A stretch of DNA of 64,000 nt from contig JAJKFL010000012.1 of the NCBI GenBank assembly GCA_021186555.1, forward strand, positions 7,983,394 to 8,047,393, read 5' to 3'. Position numbers and translations under genes: made by a program. Below, in pieces: positions 41,451-55,024 of this stretch (positions within the stretch are counted from its first letter, which is position 1; each line of letters opens with the position of its first letter). Source of the DNA: Reticulitermes speratus. Taxonomy: Eukaryota > Arthropoda > Insecta > Blattodea > Rhinotermitidae. Below the pieces are notes generated by a model, which had not been told where the DNA came from, ran no database searches, and worked only from the letters and a program-made list of their open reading frames with translations.

Positions 41451-44400
41451 TACTGTAACAGCTTAATATTGTGGTATTCTTGGTTGTGACATGTTGTCGA
41501 GGAATATGCTATCTCCATCTTCAGGGTTGAACCCTGGTTACTTTATCAGTCTGTTTGTCTGAAACTTACCACAGTTTTGTAACCCAGAAGACTACAGTAT
41601 GAATCTTACCACAACCTTGCACAGGGAAAACCATGCTTTAAATAGTTTGCTGTGGGTACAGGTTAAAGGTTTGTGTCATAAATCATACAAGAAGTTCGTT
41701 TAGGGGTTCTTTTAATGTGCAGTTATACTCAGATGTATGTTTCTACTAGGCGCATTTACTGTGCCCAGAAATTTTTCAATACCTGTGAAATTGTGAATAG
41801 ATAAATGTAAAGCCTCTATATGTGTATATATATATATATATAATTTCAAAATTTGTTTATTCTTGCCCATATTGTACTTTTGATTGTTTCAATGTGACAT
41901 GTGGTTTCTATTTGAAGATACCTCAGGAAATGCATTATAGATTTGGAATTACCAGTGACTTTGTAGACGGGTAACTCTTCTGAAGTGGCTTGTGAGATCG
42001 GGTTATGGTGGAGATCCTCACGCCAGAAGAATGAGGTGTCTTCTCTCTCTCCCCCCCCCCCCCCCCTTCTATCCCCCGAGTTTTTCAGTTTCTTCCTCTT
42101 CATTGTCTTTCTAACTCATTATACTGTCACTGCAAAGACATTTTGTCTGTTACAGTTTAAAGTAAGATTTGTAATTAAACATTAAAATGTACAGTTCATT
42201 CATCTTAGACCACCTTGCAAATTGTTGAGGTTCTCAGGCAAATGCACCTTACACTCCCCATTTCTAGTTGGGCTGGGATGATATGACCTGCAAGTAGAAC
42301 TGGCAAGCATGTGGCTTACCGGATTATGAATAAAATCTAATTAACTCAGGTTACAGCAGCTGCTACAAATACGGTACACTGATTTAATCTTTAGTGTACA
42401 AAAAATATCAAAGCAATGGGTTCTCACTGAAGAGAAATTGCATGAAATCATTCCTGAGCTTGAACATTCACTGCGTATCTCCCAGACATCTTGTGCAGGA
42501 CACTGTGGTTTCAAGTTTCAAGATTTCTCTGTTTTCAAAACTGAACTTTAATACATGAATGTAAAACTGTTTATGGAGATGCAAGGAATGCATGCATAAC
42601 AACAGAAACATTACCAGCATCTGCTGTAATGTGGGTAACTTTTATTTGTACTGTGTTAGGTCATAGGCTTCTTGGTATTGCTAAACAGTCAGTGTCTTCA
42701 CAGCCTCACTACGAGGGAGGAGCGTCAGATGCTTCTGAATGCATAGTTCAAGAATCTAGGTGAAGCTCCAAGATGAAGATTCAAGTCTTCTAGAATAGTA
42801 TGCTGTGTCAATGGGTAAATAGTTTCCAGACCTTAAAAAGGTGCTGCATTACTTCAGAATGTTGGGAGCTACTTACGCGGGAACACCGCTTTAAATACTT
42901 CAAATCTTGCAAGCTCTAAGATGATTATTCTTCATTGCCCCATGTATTTTGAGGATTTGTGCAGTTCTAAATGTATCTTAAAAGGACCCCAGAAACAATT
43001 CTGTGATAACATTATCCAAAACACTGAACCTCTGTGTCTGTGTTCTAGCTCAGTCGGTTGATCATGCTCAATTACCTTGTAAACCTGCGTGTCACATCAC
43101 GCTGTTAATGTTGCTCACTCATAATGAAACCGCCATGTTTAAAGTCATTTCATGGACGCAGCATCAGTGCTATTATTTGTTTGTAGTAAGTGCCATTTCT
43201 ACAAATTTCCCTCTAACCCCCTCACCACCACACCCCACTTCTCTGCATATGCATTTATGTTGCCAAGGCATCACAAAGTGGACAGCTCAATAAAAATTAT
43301 AAACAAATCTGTTCGAGCAGTTTTCAATTTTTAGCCCTATATTTTCGTTATGTGAAACTATATAAACTTATGATATGTTATACATACCATGTAAGATTTA
43401 GTATAAGAACATAGGATATTGTGTATCAGAACTATTGCTTGGACCTACAGCAGTAACACGGCACTCTTTATGTGCTGCTTTACTAGTATCATGTGTCAAA
43501 AGTATAGTAAAAAGAAATACAAATTTTTAGTTTAGAAACCATGAACTGGACTCTGATTGCAGCAATGACCACAGCAAATGTGGATCTCTTGTTGTGTAAA
43601 CCACCACTTTTTCATGTGACAAGTAACAAGATAGAAAAAGGTGTACTCCACAATGTACAAAATTTCTTATGTTCTTTGCAGTTTGTGGCAGAAAATATCA
43701 AAGACTGTTCAGTGGTTTAGGTCCCGATATTTCGTCACAGACAGACAGGTATGAGCTCAGCATAAGGCCTTTCTTTAACTTTGTAAAGCACTACCAAAAC
43801 CCCATAAAGACATGAAACCAAATTCAACAGTTGGCAAACTTTTACATGTATAGAAAATAGCAGATATTTGAAACCCTCTGTTAGAAAGGAATTGCTGTAA
43901 TTATTTTTTTTCAGAATAGTCAGAAGTAACATGGCCTTTAGTGTATAGTGCATTTTGTCTTTGTTTAAATTTTAATAAAATCAACTCAGTTTTATCTTAT
44001 ACATTAGTATTGCTGATTTGCTTTCTGGCTGTAGGTCAAAGCAGTGAATTAAAGAACTGCATGCAGCATACAATTGGAAACAGGAAATCCAATACTTTAC
44101 AATTTCTGTTTGTAACACTTGATAATTGTGTAGTTCTTTCCGTTCTTTACCTATTTGTCTTACCCCCATGTGGTTAGTTATGAAAGTAATAGTGGAAGAC
44201 TGGAAGATTTATTGCATTTTATATATGAATGGATTTCTAACGTTCCTCATGTTTTCAAAACTCAGTGTGTAATTTAATCCGTTCTTATTGTTTGATTTTA
44301 ATTATTATGTGTTTCGTAAAAGTACATTGAGTGTTTGCTGAATATTTACCCAAATATGGACAGATTTCTGATGTTTCAACACTGATCTCAGTAGCGTTGA

Positions 44401-44700
44401 ATGAAGCATAATATGTTGTTCTGATTGACTTTACCTCATTGTATCATTGACATGATGCACTGCATATTCTTACATAACCCTTTGAATATTACAGGTGAAC
44501 CATTTCCGCTATGTGGAGTAAGGATCAATGTTTCGTTTTAACCCTTTCAAACCCAAGGAATCCAAAATAAATAACATTATGTAAGGAGTGGGGGTTTCAT
44601 AAAGTATGAAAATGCCACAAAAATATTAACTAAATCCCCCCCCCCCCTTTTAATACTAGACATCCCCGTTGGTATGCAGATACAAAAGTGTACTTACTCT
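41451..44700. other. intergenic with repeat scraps
   Basis: Palindromic-family copies at about 41466-41560 and 42770-42905, a (TA)n run at about 41822-41842, a C-run at 42050-42066 and another C-run near 44635-44647. No gene content recognised. Confidence 0.55.
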
Positions 44701-44876
44701 TATCAATTATACAGTCTTAACCAACACTTTGGTTTTAATGTGTATTTAGGGTACCGGTTTCGGCTCAAAGAGCCATCATAGTTTCTGTATGGCCTGATGA
44801 TGGCTCATTGAGCTGAAACCGGTAGCCTAAATATGCATTAAATGCAAAGTGTTGGTTAAGACTGTAGGATTGATAA
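44701..44876. repeat. foldback element with ACCGGTTTCGGCTC core
   Basis: Left arm atacagtcttaaccaacact ... ggtaccggtttcggctcaaa; right arm tgagctgaaaccggtagcct ... caaagtgttggttaagactg. The arms are about 75 bp with some mismatches and the centre contains agccatcat / gatgatggctc, itself complementary. No coding capacity. Confidence 0.82.
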
Positions 44877-46999
44877 CAGTTAATATGTTTTTGTAAATTC
44901 CTTCTGTTTCCCCACCTTCTACTCTTTCTCTTCCTCCTCCTACATGTACAAAACGTGATATCATGGCTGGCTGTTATCCCTGAATTTTCTGAGTAGCTTC
45001 CTCAAGAGAGTGATTATATCTTCAAAATATACCAGTACATGTACTTCATCATGGCACTTGTTTCATCATTTATAATTGTCAGTGTATGGTATATAGTTTC
45101 AAAGCAGTATGATAGATAAGGTTTGAGATTCTGTCTTCTGGGATGTGCTGTGTAGTTTTGTAGACATGTACAGTGTTTCAGAAGAACCTTCTACCCTCAA
45201 GATGGAGGCAGCAGATGCTTCCAAAATGTTGGTACCTGTTTACCAGATTACACGATGTCACATCCCAGAAGACAATACTATTAGTGTGATAGTCAGTGGA
45301 AATATGGCTAATTTGTGTTGGAGACTGGTGGTCATGGTTCATCTCCCAGTTCTGACAGACAGACTTTACTGACATGCATCTTATAGTTTCACCTAATCCT
45401 CCCAGGCAGATGTGAGTAAATGGGCTGTCTGCTTCCTCTCTGATCCTGCTCAGTTCATCATATATATGCCACTCAGCACTGCATAACCATTACCTTTGCA
45501 AAAACACCATTATGTAATGAGATTAAATATCGTATAACCCTGAAAGTTATTCAGAATGTAAATAGCATTAAAATAGAATATCAGATGAATATGATTAACA
45601 CATAATGAATAGGCAAGATATATAGGACTGAAGTCTGTGGTGCAAATGTTTTGTAAGATGAAATTATGGGGATTTATACAAAACGTCATGTTCTGTGGCC
45701 TTGTACAGGTTGTTCCTTGAGACATACTGTTTAATGCCATGTTGTCTATCCTTCAGCTGTCTGCCCTGTGATGTCATAGCCCTGTACCCTTTGTTATTGC
45801 AATGTTACCAAGTTCCCCACACCCCACTCTTCCCCAGCTGTTATCTGCCAGCCAGCATACCGAACAAAGTGAGGATCATATATATTATATTATTATAATT
45901 ATTATATACTATTCAGGATATTTTTGTCCATTTTTTCACTGTAGATTGTAGTAACGTTTTTTTTTTTTTCTAGATGTTAAAACAATTTAAATCTGAAAAA
46001 AAATATTTAAAGAATAAAAATGATAAATAAGTGTGAAAGTTTAATGTGTTTTTTATTCTGATCAGGTTCTTTCTTTTCCTTCGACTCTGTCACATCTTCT
46101 GGTCTCAAAGGCATCAAATGCAAGCAGACTTGTGTTTTACCATACTGTGGTGTTGGTTTCCAGTGTGAATGTAATTATCTAGCAGCTGTGACAGATTTGA
46201 CATTCTCACAGTAGTGCCAACCTTCTGGGATGTGCTGCCATGTACTACATTATGCAGTGTCCGTTCCCAGAAGACGGTAAGTAATCTTCGTGCAAGAGCT
46301 GGTATGTATGCTGACACCAAATTCATCTTCAGTAGTGCAGACAGAAGTGTTCTCTGCCTGTTATTTTCATTTAAGAATCTCCATTGTCACTCACAGGGGT
46401 GACATGTTTTAAATTAAGGGGAGGGGAGACAACCTGTAAAGAGAGACTCTAGAGTGATTTATGGATTGTTTAACAACAATTTTTCATTTGCAGGAGTTAT
46501 ATAGCACACAGTGGTGGGGTTATTGTGAATAATGAATTGTAAGGGATATGGCAGGAAATGGTCTGTGTCGTATTCTGAGCTTTTAAGCTTGACGTATGTG
46601 TAAATATTTAAAGATTCAGTTCATTCCTCACAGAATAGACGTCATCTCCATTGCAAAGCTCACTGGTTAATGCTGTTTAGGTAAATAATTGCTATTTGTT
46701 GTGAGTATTGTATGGAATATGTAAGAACTCCCATGTACGAAATTCAGATTTTTTAAAATGTTAAAGCCAGTTGTTCATAGTTGTCACCATTTTTCAATCA
46801 TCTGGTTCAAAAAATCAAACATATTTATGCCACCTCAACACACTATCATCACACACCTTTGGACTTGTCTTTATATTAACTTTAAATTACATTAGCAGTT
46901 CATTTAAAATACTCGTATTATATTTCAGGTGTGAGGAGTGACAATTAGTAATTTACACAGGCTGTTACACAAACACGTACAGTCTGCAAGCTTGAGAAC
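44877..46999. other. intergenic with repeat scraps
   Basis: Palindromic-family copies at about 45130-45285 and 46200-46280, and a T-run near 45958-45971. Nothing else recognised. Confidence 0.55.
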
Positions 47000-47330
47000 A
47001 CAGTGCTGGGGAAGATATTTGGATCTAAGAGAGAGGAAGCAACAGGAGGCTGGAAAAGACTCTGTAATGAGGATCTTCATGATTTGTGCTCATTTCCAGA
47101 TATTACTCTGGTAGGAAGAGATGGGAGAGGCATGCAGCATGCATGTGGGAGGAGCACAATATATACTGGGTTTTGGTTGGAAAACCTGAAGGAGAGTGAC
47201 TTCTTGGAAGATTTAGGCATAGATGGGAGGATAATATTGAATGGGTATCAACACAGGATGTAAAGGTGTGTATCGGATTCACGTGGCTTGGGTCAGACGC
47301 AACTAACATACAGACACAAAGGAATGCACT
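47000..47330 (+). mobile_element. LINE 3' tail fragment
   Basis: gggaagatatttggatctaa (KIFGxKR), then the SDFLEDLGIDGRIIL segment, also seen as [14 protein letters not shown] at 62090. Decayed and interrupted; same family as 9840-10170. Confidence 0.6.
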
Positions 47331-48980
47331 GATCCAAGAATTATGTTCCTTGAATGTAACAACTAAGACGGTTAGACCTCGTGTTTTTTAAGTCCTTTCT
47401 GCGATCGACACGTAAATAATTCCTTTGGGACAGAAAATTATTCAGAATCACAGCAGCTGTTTTAGACTGCTGATCGTAATTCATGGAGCGGTTTTTGAAT
47501 TAAATTGCCTTACGGACAAAGAAGACACGTCTTCATCGTTTTTTAGCGCGTTCGCACCGAAGAGTTGTGAGAATGTGCCCATAATTTAGCCATGTATCTC
47601 CACACACAACAACTGACTTTTATGACATCTGACATGCACGAATTTTAATACAAGGAACGCATCAGAGTATTTGGGTTATTTGTGCATCTCATGCGTTGTT
47701 TTCTTGCCGACAGATCCCGTCAGTCTGGCTGCAGGTTAGCCACTTAATTTGACTAATTAAATCTCATTCTCTAGAAGCAAATTATACTTTATTGTTCAGT
47801 GTTTACCAGAGTATTTACCATTCCCCTCCAAAACAAGCGCCACACTCCGTATCTAATCAGTTAAGAAAGCGTATGCGAGGTCTGCCGAAGCGCATTGACT
47901 GAACAAAGAACTAGACACGGCACACCACCGCCCTTCCACCAACTGCTCACATTGTTGTCACGTCTTCGTTACGTTTTAGACCACGGTAAATGAAGAGTTG
48001 CCACTACACCTATAAATTATATCACTAAATTGTATGAGAACATGGAACTAAACCTCCATGTATTCTAATACCTGGACAGAGTTAGCATGCTGCATGACGT
48101 CCTCGGTATCTACAGGATAGGAAGCAGGATAGGCCCCTGTGTCAGATGCAATATGGACATCAAAGCAAAAAAAAAAAAAAAAGACGCGAGATTTTAGGGT
48201 CTCACAGCGGTAGTGCTTTGAGATTCAACTGAGATGTTAACGCCGTATCGACTTGTAAATTGTTACAAACGACACTCTTCTTGGATTGTTTGATGCTGAA
48301 GTTAAAGGAGCTACGACCTCGCAAAAAATCGTGACTACCCCACATGCACGGCGTAACATTCCTAAACGACTTCAATCTTCAAAAAGGACCTTTTTTTTTT
48401 TTGGTCAGGCTTTACAGCCCGTGTACCGTCACGTTAGTGACCACTGAGCACCAAAATGAATGAAATCCATCCCTGGCCAGGTGATGCAAGGAGTATGGAT
48501 GGCGTATGTGGGTATGAAAAAAGCTATCAGCTGACTGAAAATAAGACATCCTAGCATACAGTTAACTGTATGAAGTGTTAAACTTACCTGCGTCATATTT
48601 AATAATTCATTTCGTACCTCACAGAGAACAATTTATGTCTACATTACAAAGCTCATCCTTTTAATGCTGTTAAGCAAATAATAGCTGTATTTTGTGACAA
48701 TCGTACAACACACATACCTACATGTTACGGGGAAGGTTCAAAAGCAGACTTGTTTAATGTCGTACGTTGTGGTGCATACGGTAAGCATCGAGTTTTAATT
48801 GTTTAAAGATAACGTTATCACTGTCCTAAAGCACTAAGTCGTGAAGGCGTACAGAGATCGTACAAGTAAGTTCCATGATTTCATAACCTCTCCTTCAAAT
48901 AGAGTGCTATTTTACACACCATTATTTGCTTCACTACTTGTACTTGGTTATTTCGAAATATTTGTGGTTTACACAGTGGT
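47331..48980. other. CpG-rich intergenic, nothing recognised
   Basis: From about 47260 CpG dinucleotides become frequent. An A-run lies at 48166-48182 and a T-run at about 48391-48402. No exon or repeat family recognised. Confidence 0.55.
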
Positions 48981-48984
48981 GAAG

Positions 48985-49100
48985 ATCCATATTGTGGTCT
49001 TCTGGGTCAGGACACCGCGTAGCCTGGTAAATGGGTACGGACGTTTCGGAGGAACATACTGTCTCCATCTTCAAGGTAGAACTTGGGCCTCCTGTGGATG
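48985..49100. repeat. palindromic-family left arm
   Basis: gtcttctgggtcaggacacc, gcctggtaaatgggtacgga, cgtttcggaggaacatactg and tccatcttcaagg: the best preserved left half of the family in the window. Confidence 0.65.
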
Positions 49101-49159
49101 AAGGCAGTGTGTCGGTACATGCTTACAGACTATAACTCCATGGAGCAGAGTTTTTCGTC

Positions 49160-49600
49160 AGAGAGCTAACAGTTCCTAGCTAGTCAAGTACCCCGCATTT
49201 TATGGAACCCGAAGGTTCAGTACCGCATTCACAAGAGCCCGCCACTTGTCCCTATCAATCCATTCCATGTACCCCATCAAACTTCTTGAAGATCCATCTT
49301 AATATTATCCTCCCATTTACGCCTAGGTCTTTCAAGTGGTTCTTTCCCTCAGGTCTCCCCCACCGAAACTCTGTATACACCTCTCCCGTCTCACATACGT
49401 GCCACATGTCCCGCCCATCTCATCCTTCTTGATTTGATCACCCGACTAATATTTGGTGAGGAGTACAGAGCATAAAGCTCCTCGTTATGTAGTCCTTCTC
49501 CACTCTCCTGATACCTCGTCCCTCTTGAGCCCAAATATCTTCCTCAGCACCCATTTATACGGCGTCATAACCCAAAAATTACCACAATGTGGTTATTTTA
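49160..49600 (-). mobile_element. LINE 3' tail, minus strand
   Basis: In reverse it reads [24 protein letters not shown] words (from atcaagaaggatgagatggg), gacctgagggaaagaaccac, then [14 protein letters not shown]. This is the reverse-transcriptase C-terminal tail of the family seen at 52640 and 62030, with frameshifts and stops. Confidence 0.7.
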
Positions 49601-51100
49601 AGCCGCTGTATCAACTACTGAAGCTATGCAACATTGGACGATGTGGGAAGAAAGGGTCATGACCTTTAAAGTGTTGTCCCGGGATTTGCCTGGAGAGATT
49701 GGCGAGGCAAATGCGGAGAAACCTGCCTCGATAGCTTGTCTGAGGCGTTTGAACCTGCAGACAATGAGAAGCTATGTGGCGACATGCTGCTTCTGAGATA
49801 ATTAGCATGGAATGCTGAAATAGCCCTTATGAATCTACGTGTAGTTTACGCTAATACTTGTGATACCTGTGCAGTCTGGTAACTTTGCTTCCGGTTTGCC
49901 CTCTATATGTCCAGGCCCGTAGCCAGACCATGAACACAGTGGTTGCAGCGGCTTATAGTCTGGGTGCTTATATACGTACATACGTTTATATACGTATATA
50001 ATGCTCTATTATACATATATTCTGTATAAATATAACGTATGCATAAGCATATAAAGCGCCCTTGTCAGGACCACAAAATCAACACTTTAATCACATAACA
50101 CGTTCTATAACATTGCACAAAACATATTGCATATACATACAGTTTTGAAAATGAGCCTTTTCTGGCGGGACGCTCACTTTTCGTTAATTAAACATTTTGT
50201 TCCAATAACCACCAAAAATAGCTGATAACGTCTCACTATGGGTGAGTCTTATTATATATTTTATTACCCACCAGCAAAGAGTATTTTTACACCGACATAT
50301 TAACCGTTTTCTTTAAAACTGAAACCCCTCTGAGTCGTTAAACACGGGTTCCGCTACCTCTCCCCCCCCCCCCCCCCGGTCCCCACTCCAAATAAATATA
50401 AATCACTGGTTTTAATGCAACATACGTTTTTGGCGTGTAATTTTATTCGATGCATCTCACGTAACCATCGTGTTAATGAATAACAGTGTAGAAGAGATAT
50501 TTCGGTAGATGATGATTAAATTGGATATAATTTAAGTTCTATCAAATTTTTGGGGGTTACAGCGCATAAATATTGGCTATTGCAAAGGTACCGGTAAGCC
50601 TAAATTACTGCATAATCCAATAAATTATTTTATTTGTGTTTCATGAAATATACACCGTAATTAAAGATGGACTGAATTCAGAAAGAATGGGGAGTCTTTT
50701 TATTCGTAAGTGCAATATGTTACAATGAAGGTTTCTCCTGTCAAGATAGAATGGAAATGATTTCCCCAAAAGAATTCAATGAATTTCCAAGGCATGAAAG
50801 CTTCAGAAGTTTTTGAACGGCGAGATGACATTGGATTTGCATTGTATAAAAAGCATGGGTTACTTTGAACTGATACGAATCAAAATTACATTCTCTTGAC
50901 AGCTCGAATTTTAAACCAAAGCAATTTTTCGTCAAAATACGTTGGATAGTCTTGAATACGTAATATTAGAATGGACGGTCAGAGAGGATTCCAGGACTTC
51001 CCCGTTACCTGTTCATTTAATGCACGATGTGCTGAGAATGCGTGATATGACAGTAACGTATTTTGAACCAACGGAAGTATTGTGGAGTTGTTGCTGTAAC
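49601..51100. other. CpG-rich intergenic, nothing recognised
   Basis: Contains a C-run at 50361-50377 and AT-rich ttatatacgtatat words. No recognisable exon. Confidence 0.5.
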
Positions 51101-51126
51101 CGTCGCCTTCATTAGGACCGGCAGCA

Positions 51127-51301
51127 TTGCATATTTGTGTGCCGTTTTCCTTGTGGAAGGTCAACTGCGAGCTACCCGACCGTGCTGGCTGTTCGTCGTT
51201 CGTACGTGTTGTGCCGAGAGCATGGACGTCTAGGCAACAACGTAGTTTCTACGGTGTTCGTGTCGAGAAACGAAGGGTGCTGCTAGATAACAAATGGAAA
51301 A
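51127..51301 (+). other. possible untranslated first exon
   Basis: A CpG-rich stretch of about 175 bp ends at a good donor, aaa|gtaagaata, with gt at 51302. The frame is open (ELPDRAGCSSFVRVVPRAW) but matches nothing I know. It could be the 5' exon of a gene lying beyond the window; no downstream exon was found to support it. Confidence 0.2.
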
Positions 51302-52639
51302 GTAAGAATATTTACTTCATTTTAAAACCAAACGTAGACAGTATTGATCCTGAATGTCTTAGTGTACGAAGTCTGTGTTTATAGTGTGTTAGTAAAGGGA
51401 ATGTGTATATTTTCATGAATTTCAACAAGGAAAAGTATTCCATGAAATTGCCATATGTTTGTTTGCGGTAGTAGTTTCGTGTTTCTTATTGTTGCTAGCA
51501 GTCTGATGAAATTAGAATTAATCAAAGCCAGTCTAACACACACATAACCTCCAAACCTATCATTTAGATTTTTAGAGGTTGTAAAACCAAAGCGAGATTG
51601 ACGTATTCTAACCTATTTAACCGCCATCTCTTGAAATGCCTTGTGACGTTCATACCACTTTTCATTTAGACAGGGAGCATACAATAAAAGAACAGTTTGT
51701 GTACAAGTCAGATGCAATAATAGGACAGTTTGTGTACAAGTCAGATCCGCCTACTTCTAATTGTGAGCCTACTCATACACTAAGAATGCTATGAAAGATA
51801 GGTTAAGTAGGAATCAGGTGTGGTGTACTGTGATTTCATTATTGGGTACAGTTATACATGTAGAAGCTGTGGAATGTTGAAAGAAGAAAAGTGGTTTTGA
51901 AATAAGTTACCGTTAAGGTTTTGCCGGTCGTGTCAGTTTCATCTGATAACATCCTGGGAACCTGGCCCCAATATTTACAGATAACCAGACTTCATAATAT
52001 GGGAGGGTAGTGAAATAAGGAGACTGAATTACTGTTCAGTATAATGGAACTATATACATTCCAAACGTCAGGTTGTGAAGTCTGTTCGGGGATCTAAAAT
52101 TTGAACCTGCTTGCACTAGTTGGAGGTACAAAGAAATTAAATCCCACGTAAATATTCCCCCAGTGCACTGCATCGAAAATTACACCAAGGAACCTTTCAA
52201 ATAATAGTAAACCCAGAACGAAGAAATTGGTTTGTAAAATGTTTTTATGTGGCGAAACACATGAACACCTGGTTCGAAGAAACTTGGGAACGACCATCAA
52301 ATTTGTTTATACAGTTATCTGCAAATGAAATGTAAAACTGTGTGTAGATGTGTGTAAGTTAATGAAAAACAGTATGAGGAAAATGCAAGGTACCACGTGG
52401 CTACAACTGCGTACGTCACCTTGTGAAGGGCGAGGTATTAAGTTACTCTGTGCTTAATTAAACATCACTTGAAGTGGGCGGGGGTGGTACCGATATCCAG
52501 CTACACACTGAACCCCGTCGTAGAATATACATCAACGATCCGTGTTATATAACTTACCTCTTGTTAAAGGAAATGTTGTATATGACTTCCTTTAACTATC
52601 AGTCATTGCTTGCTACCTGGTTAACATATTAAAATCTGT
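51302..52639. other. intergenic, nothing recognised
   Basis: Moderately CpG-rich. A short direct repeat, aacagtttgtgtacaagtca, appears near 51690 and again (with ggacagtttgtgtacaagtc) near 51725. No gene content. Confidence 0.5.
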
Positions 52640-52965
52640 TTCCAGTTGAAGGGTGATCAAACGAAGAAGAATGAGATGGGCGGGACATGTGGTGCGTTTG
52701 AGGGAGAGGAGAGGTTTTGGTGGGGAAACCTGAGGGGAAAAATACCACTTGGAAGGTGTAGGCCGAGATGGCTGGATAATATTAGAAAGGATCTTCAATC
52801 GGTTGGGACGGAGTGGACTGGATTGATCTGGCTGACGAGAGGGACAAGTGGCGGGCTCTTGTGAACGCCGTAATGAACCTTCGGGTTCCGTAAGCGAATT
52901 TATTGACTAGCTGAGGAACTAAGCTTTTCAAGAATGACTGCTCCATGGAGTTAGTTAATTGTCGT
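52640..52965 (+). mobile_element. LINE 3' tail, plus strand
   Basis: Two overlapping frames give the canonical tail: [18 protein letters not shown], then WWGNLRGKIPLGRCRPRWLD and [10 protein letters not shown], then [16 protein letters not shown] / [10 protein letters not shown]. Ends in the shared attgactagctgaggaacta and catggagttagttaatt. One of the best preserved copies, still frameshifted. Confidence 0.8.
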
Positions 52966-53929
52966 TCTTGTCCGGGAATTGCCGATACTATGCGCCCGAT
53001 CGACCTCTGTGTGAATTGTTTTTATGTGCGTTGTCTTTCAAACTTCCCCGTTGATAGTAACCATATGGTTTCAGATTGAGAGAACGACTGATTATCGGCC
53101 CCCATAAATGTTACGTAAGGGTGCCATTGAATCATGGGGCTGTATGAATCGTCTGGCTGGAAGAACTCTTATTGCTTCTCCTCATCATTTAAGTTCTCAC
53201 AAATGGCGCGGGGGTTTGTCCAGTGTTCTTTTCCGAAAAGAAGATGGATGTGATAAGTGTTGTACTGATAGCGCACTATATTGCAACTTTGTCATGTAAC
53301 GTCACCTCGCCTGGTATTATCTGTCGATCAGTATTAGTTAATTTGAGTATTCGTGTGACCGTTTAAGTAAAACCTATAAAATAAGTTAGCAATGGATCCA
53401 CTTCACCCCTCTATACAGATCTACAAAACCGGTATCAAAACCGTACTGTCGCAACACATATATTCCGTTGAAGTTATTGCAAAGCTGTAAATTAGTACTG
53501 TGGCGTCAAATGAAGCAGTTGTGTGGGTATGTTTACAGGTGACTTCGATACCCCTTTCCTGGAAAAAACTGTTTTGCAGATTTTGGTGGAGATGCTTCTA
53601 AGCGCGCTATGGTATCGTCTGCTGTTACTGTTGAAAATAACTGGTTGTGTTCGCGTTAGCTTGTTTTATCACAGAACCGGCTGCTCGAAATTTGTTAACG
53701 TGTAAATTTAGCTACGAAACTTTCTATAGGATTTCTTCCTCGTACAGGTGTCGACACTTAACACGCACTGTGTTGCACTGTCCTTCATATTCACAGCAAG
53801 ATTTGCTTCTGTTTTACGCAGCTTACCAAAGTGGACTGTTGTGAAGTCCTGTTGAAGTATGTGAATAAGTGTTGACCTGGTACATTGTAAGCTGTGATGA
53901 AACTACCGAAGTACACAGTCCAATGACCA
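52966..53929. other. intergenic, nothing recognised
   Basis: CpG-rich without recognised repeat or exon. Confidence 0.5.
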
Positions 53930-54215
53930 AGCCTGTAGCGTGGGTTCCACACTGAAATGGACGCTTGGTGTAAACACACGTTCTGGCCTTGGGAACTGAT
54001 GGCGGTGAGTGGTTAGCTTCTCACTCAGGCCTCCTTATCCCCAAGAGAAAGCTGTCGTTACGCAATGAGTAGGAGGTTGGGCGGGCCCCAGATTCGGTCT
54101 GGACGCTGTGGGGAGTAGGAAATCTGTTGAATGTGTCGGGAGTCGAACTCTGACCCCTCGGTTGGCTAGCCCGTAGCTCGGGAGCTATAGCTCCGCCCCC
54201 TTACCTTTCGGGGAG
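53930..54215 (-). repeat. SINE family A, minus strand, CpG preserved
   Basis: In reverse: gagctatagctcccgagcta A-box region, gagttcgactcccgacacat B box, ccagaccgaatctggggccc body. In contrast with copies left of 47 kb, CpGs are kept. Confidence 0.75.
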
Positions 54216-55018
54216 AAGGTACTCAGTACCATGTTGCCTTTGTTGTGCTTTTTTTAGCTACCGTACATAATATCCAAATTCTAAATTGATCACCGAGTAA
54301 AATTAATCAGATTACAACAATGGTAATTGAACGTTTTGTGCTCGAATTTCTACTGGAGCGTAGAGGGAGTCTTGAAAATCCCGGGGGTATTATTGGGTCA
54401 TTATTTTGTCTGACAAATGTTGTGTGTCACTTCCCGCCGCTATTCCAATGCGCGTATGGGAGAGCCACACGACGGTTGCGGTTTATACGATAAGCGAGGT
54501 GACGGGACGTGACAAACGATATTGGTCGGGTAAAATAATGCCCCTGTATCATCAAATAGGTCACTACCGCGCAGTTTCATTTAACTCCCTGTTCATTCCG
54601 TTATGACACCGGGTTGTTCGGTAGGTGGGTACCGGCATTTTACCCTGAAGGTGGTGGATGTTCCCCAGAAAAGTTTGTGCTCGCCTGAAAGCGTATACAG
54701 TGTCATCCCAGAAGACCGAAGTATGAATTCAGAGTCACAGTTTGGGAACCGCAGTTAGTGGTGATGAATGGTTGAGGGCCACGGTTACGTCGTCGTTCTA
54801 AATTCGCGTATGTAAAGTAAGGAATGCGTTTCATGAAATGTAATTCGTCAGTTCCGCTCGTGTATATGATCACTAGCGCTGTCAGACGTGGCGTGCTGCC
54901 AAGGGCTCCAGATGTGGGTCACCTCATTGTCGGATCAATGCTCGAAACACAGCTGTATCGCCGAGGCGTGTACTTTGGTGGGGTATTGATTCGGCATAAT
55001 ATGACATGAAACATTTCA
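54216..55018. other. intergenic, palindromic repeat scrap
   Basis: A palindromic-family right-arm scrap at about 54650-54730 (gtgtcatcccagaagaccga). The rest is unrecognised. Confidence 0.5.
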
Positions 55019-55024
55019 GTCAGT

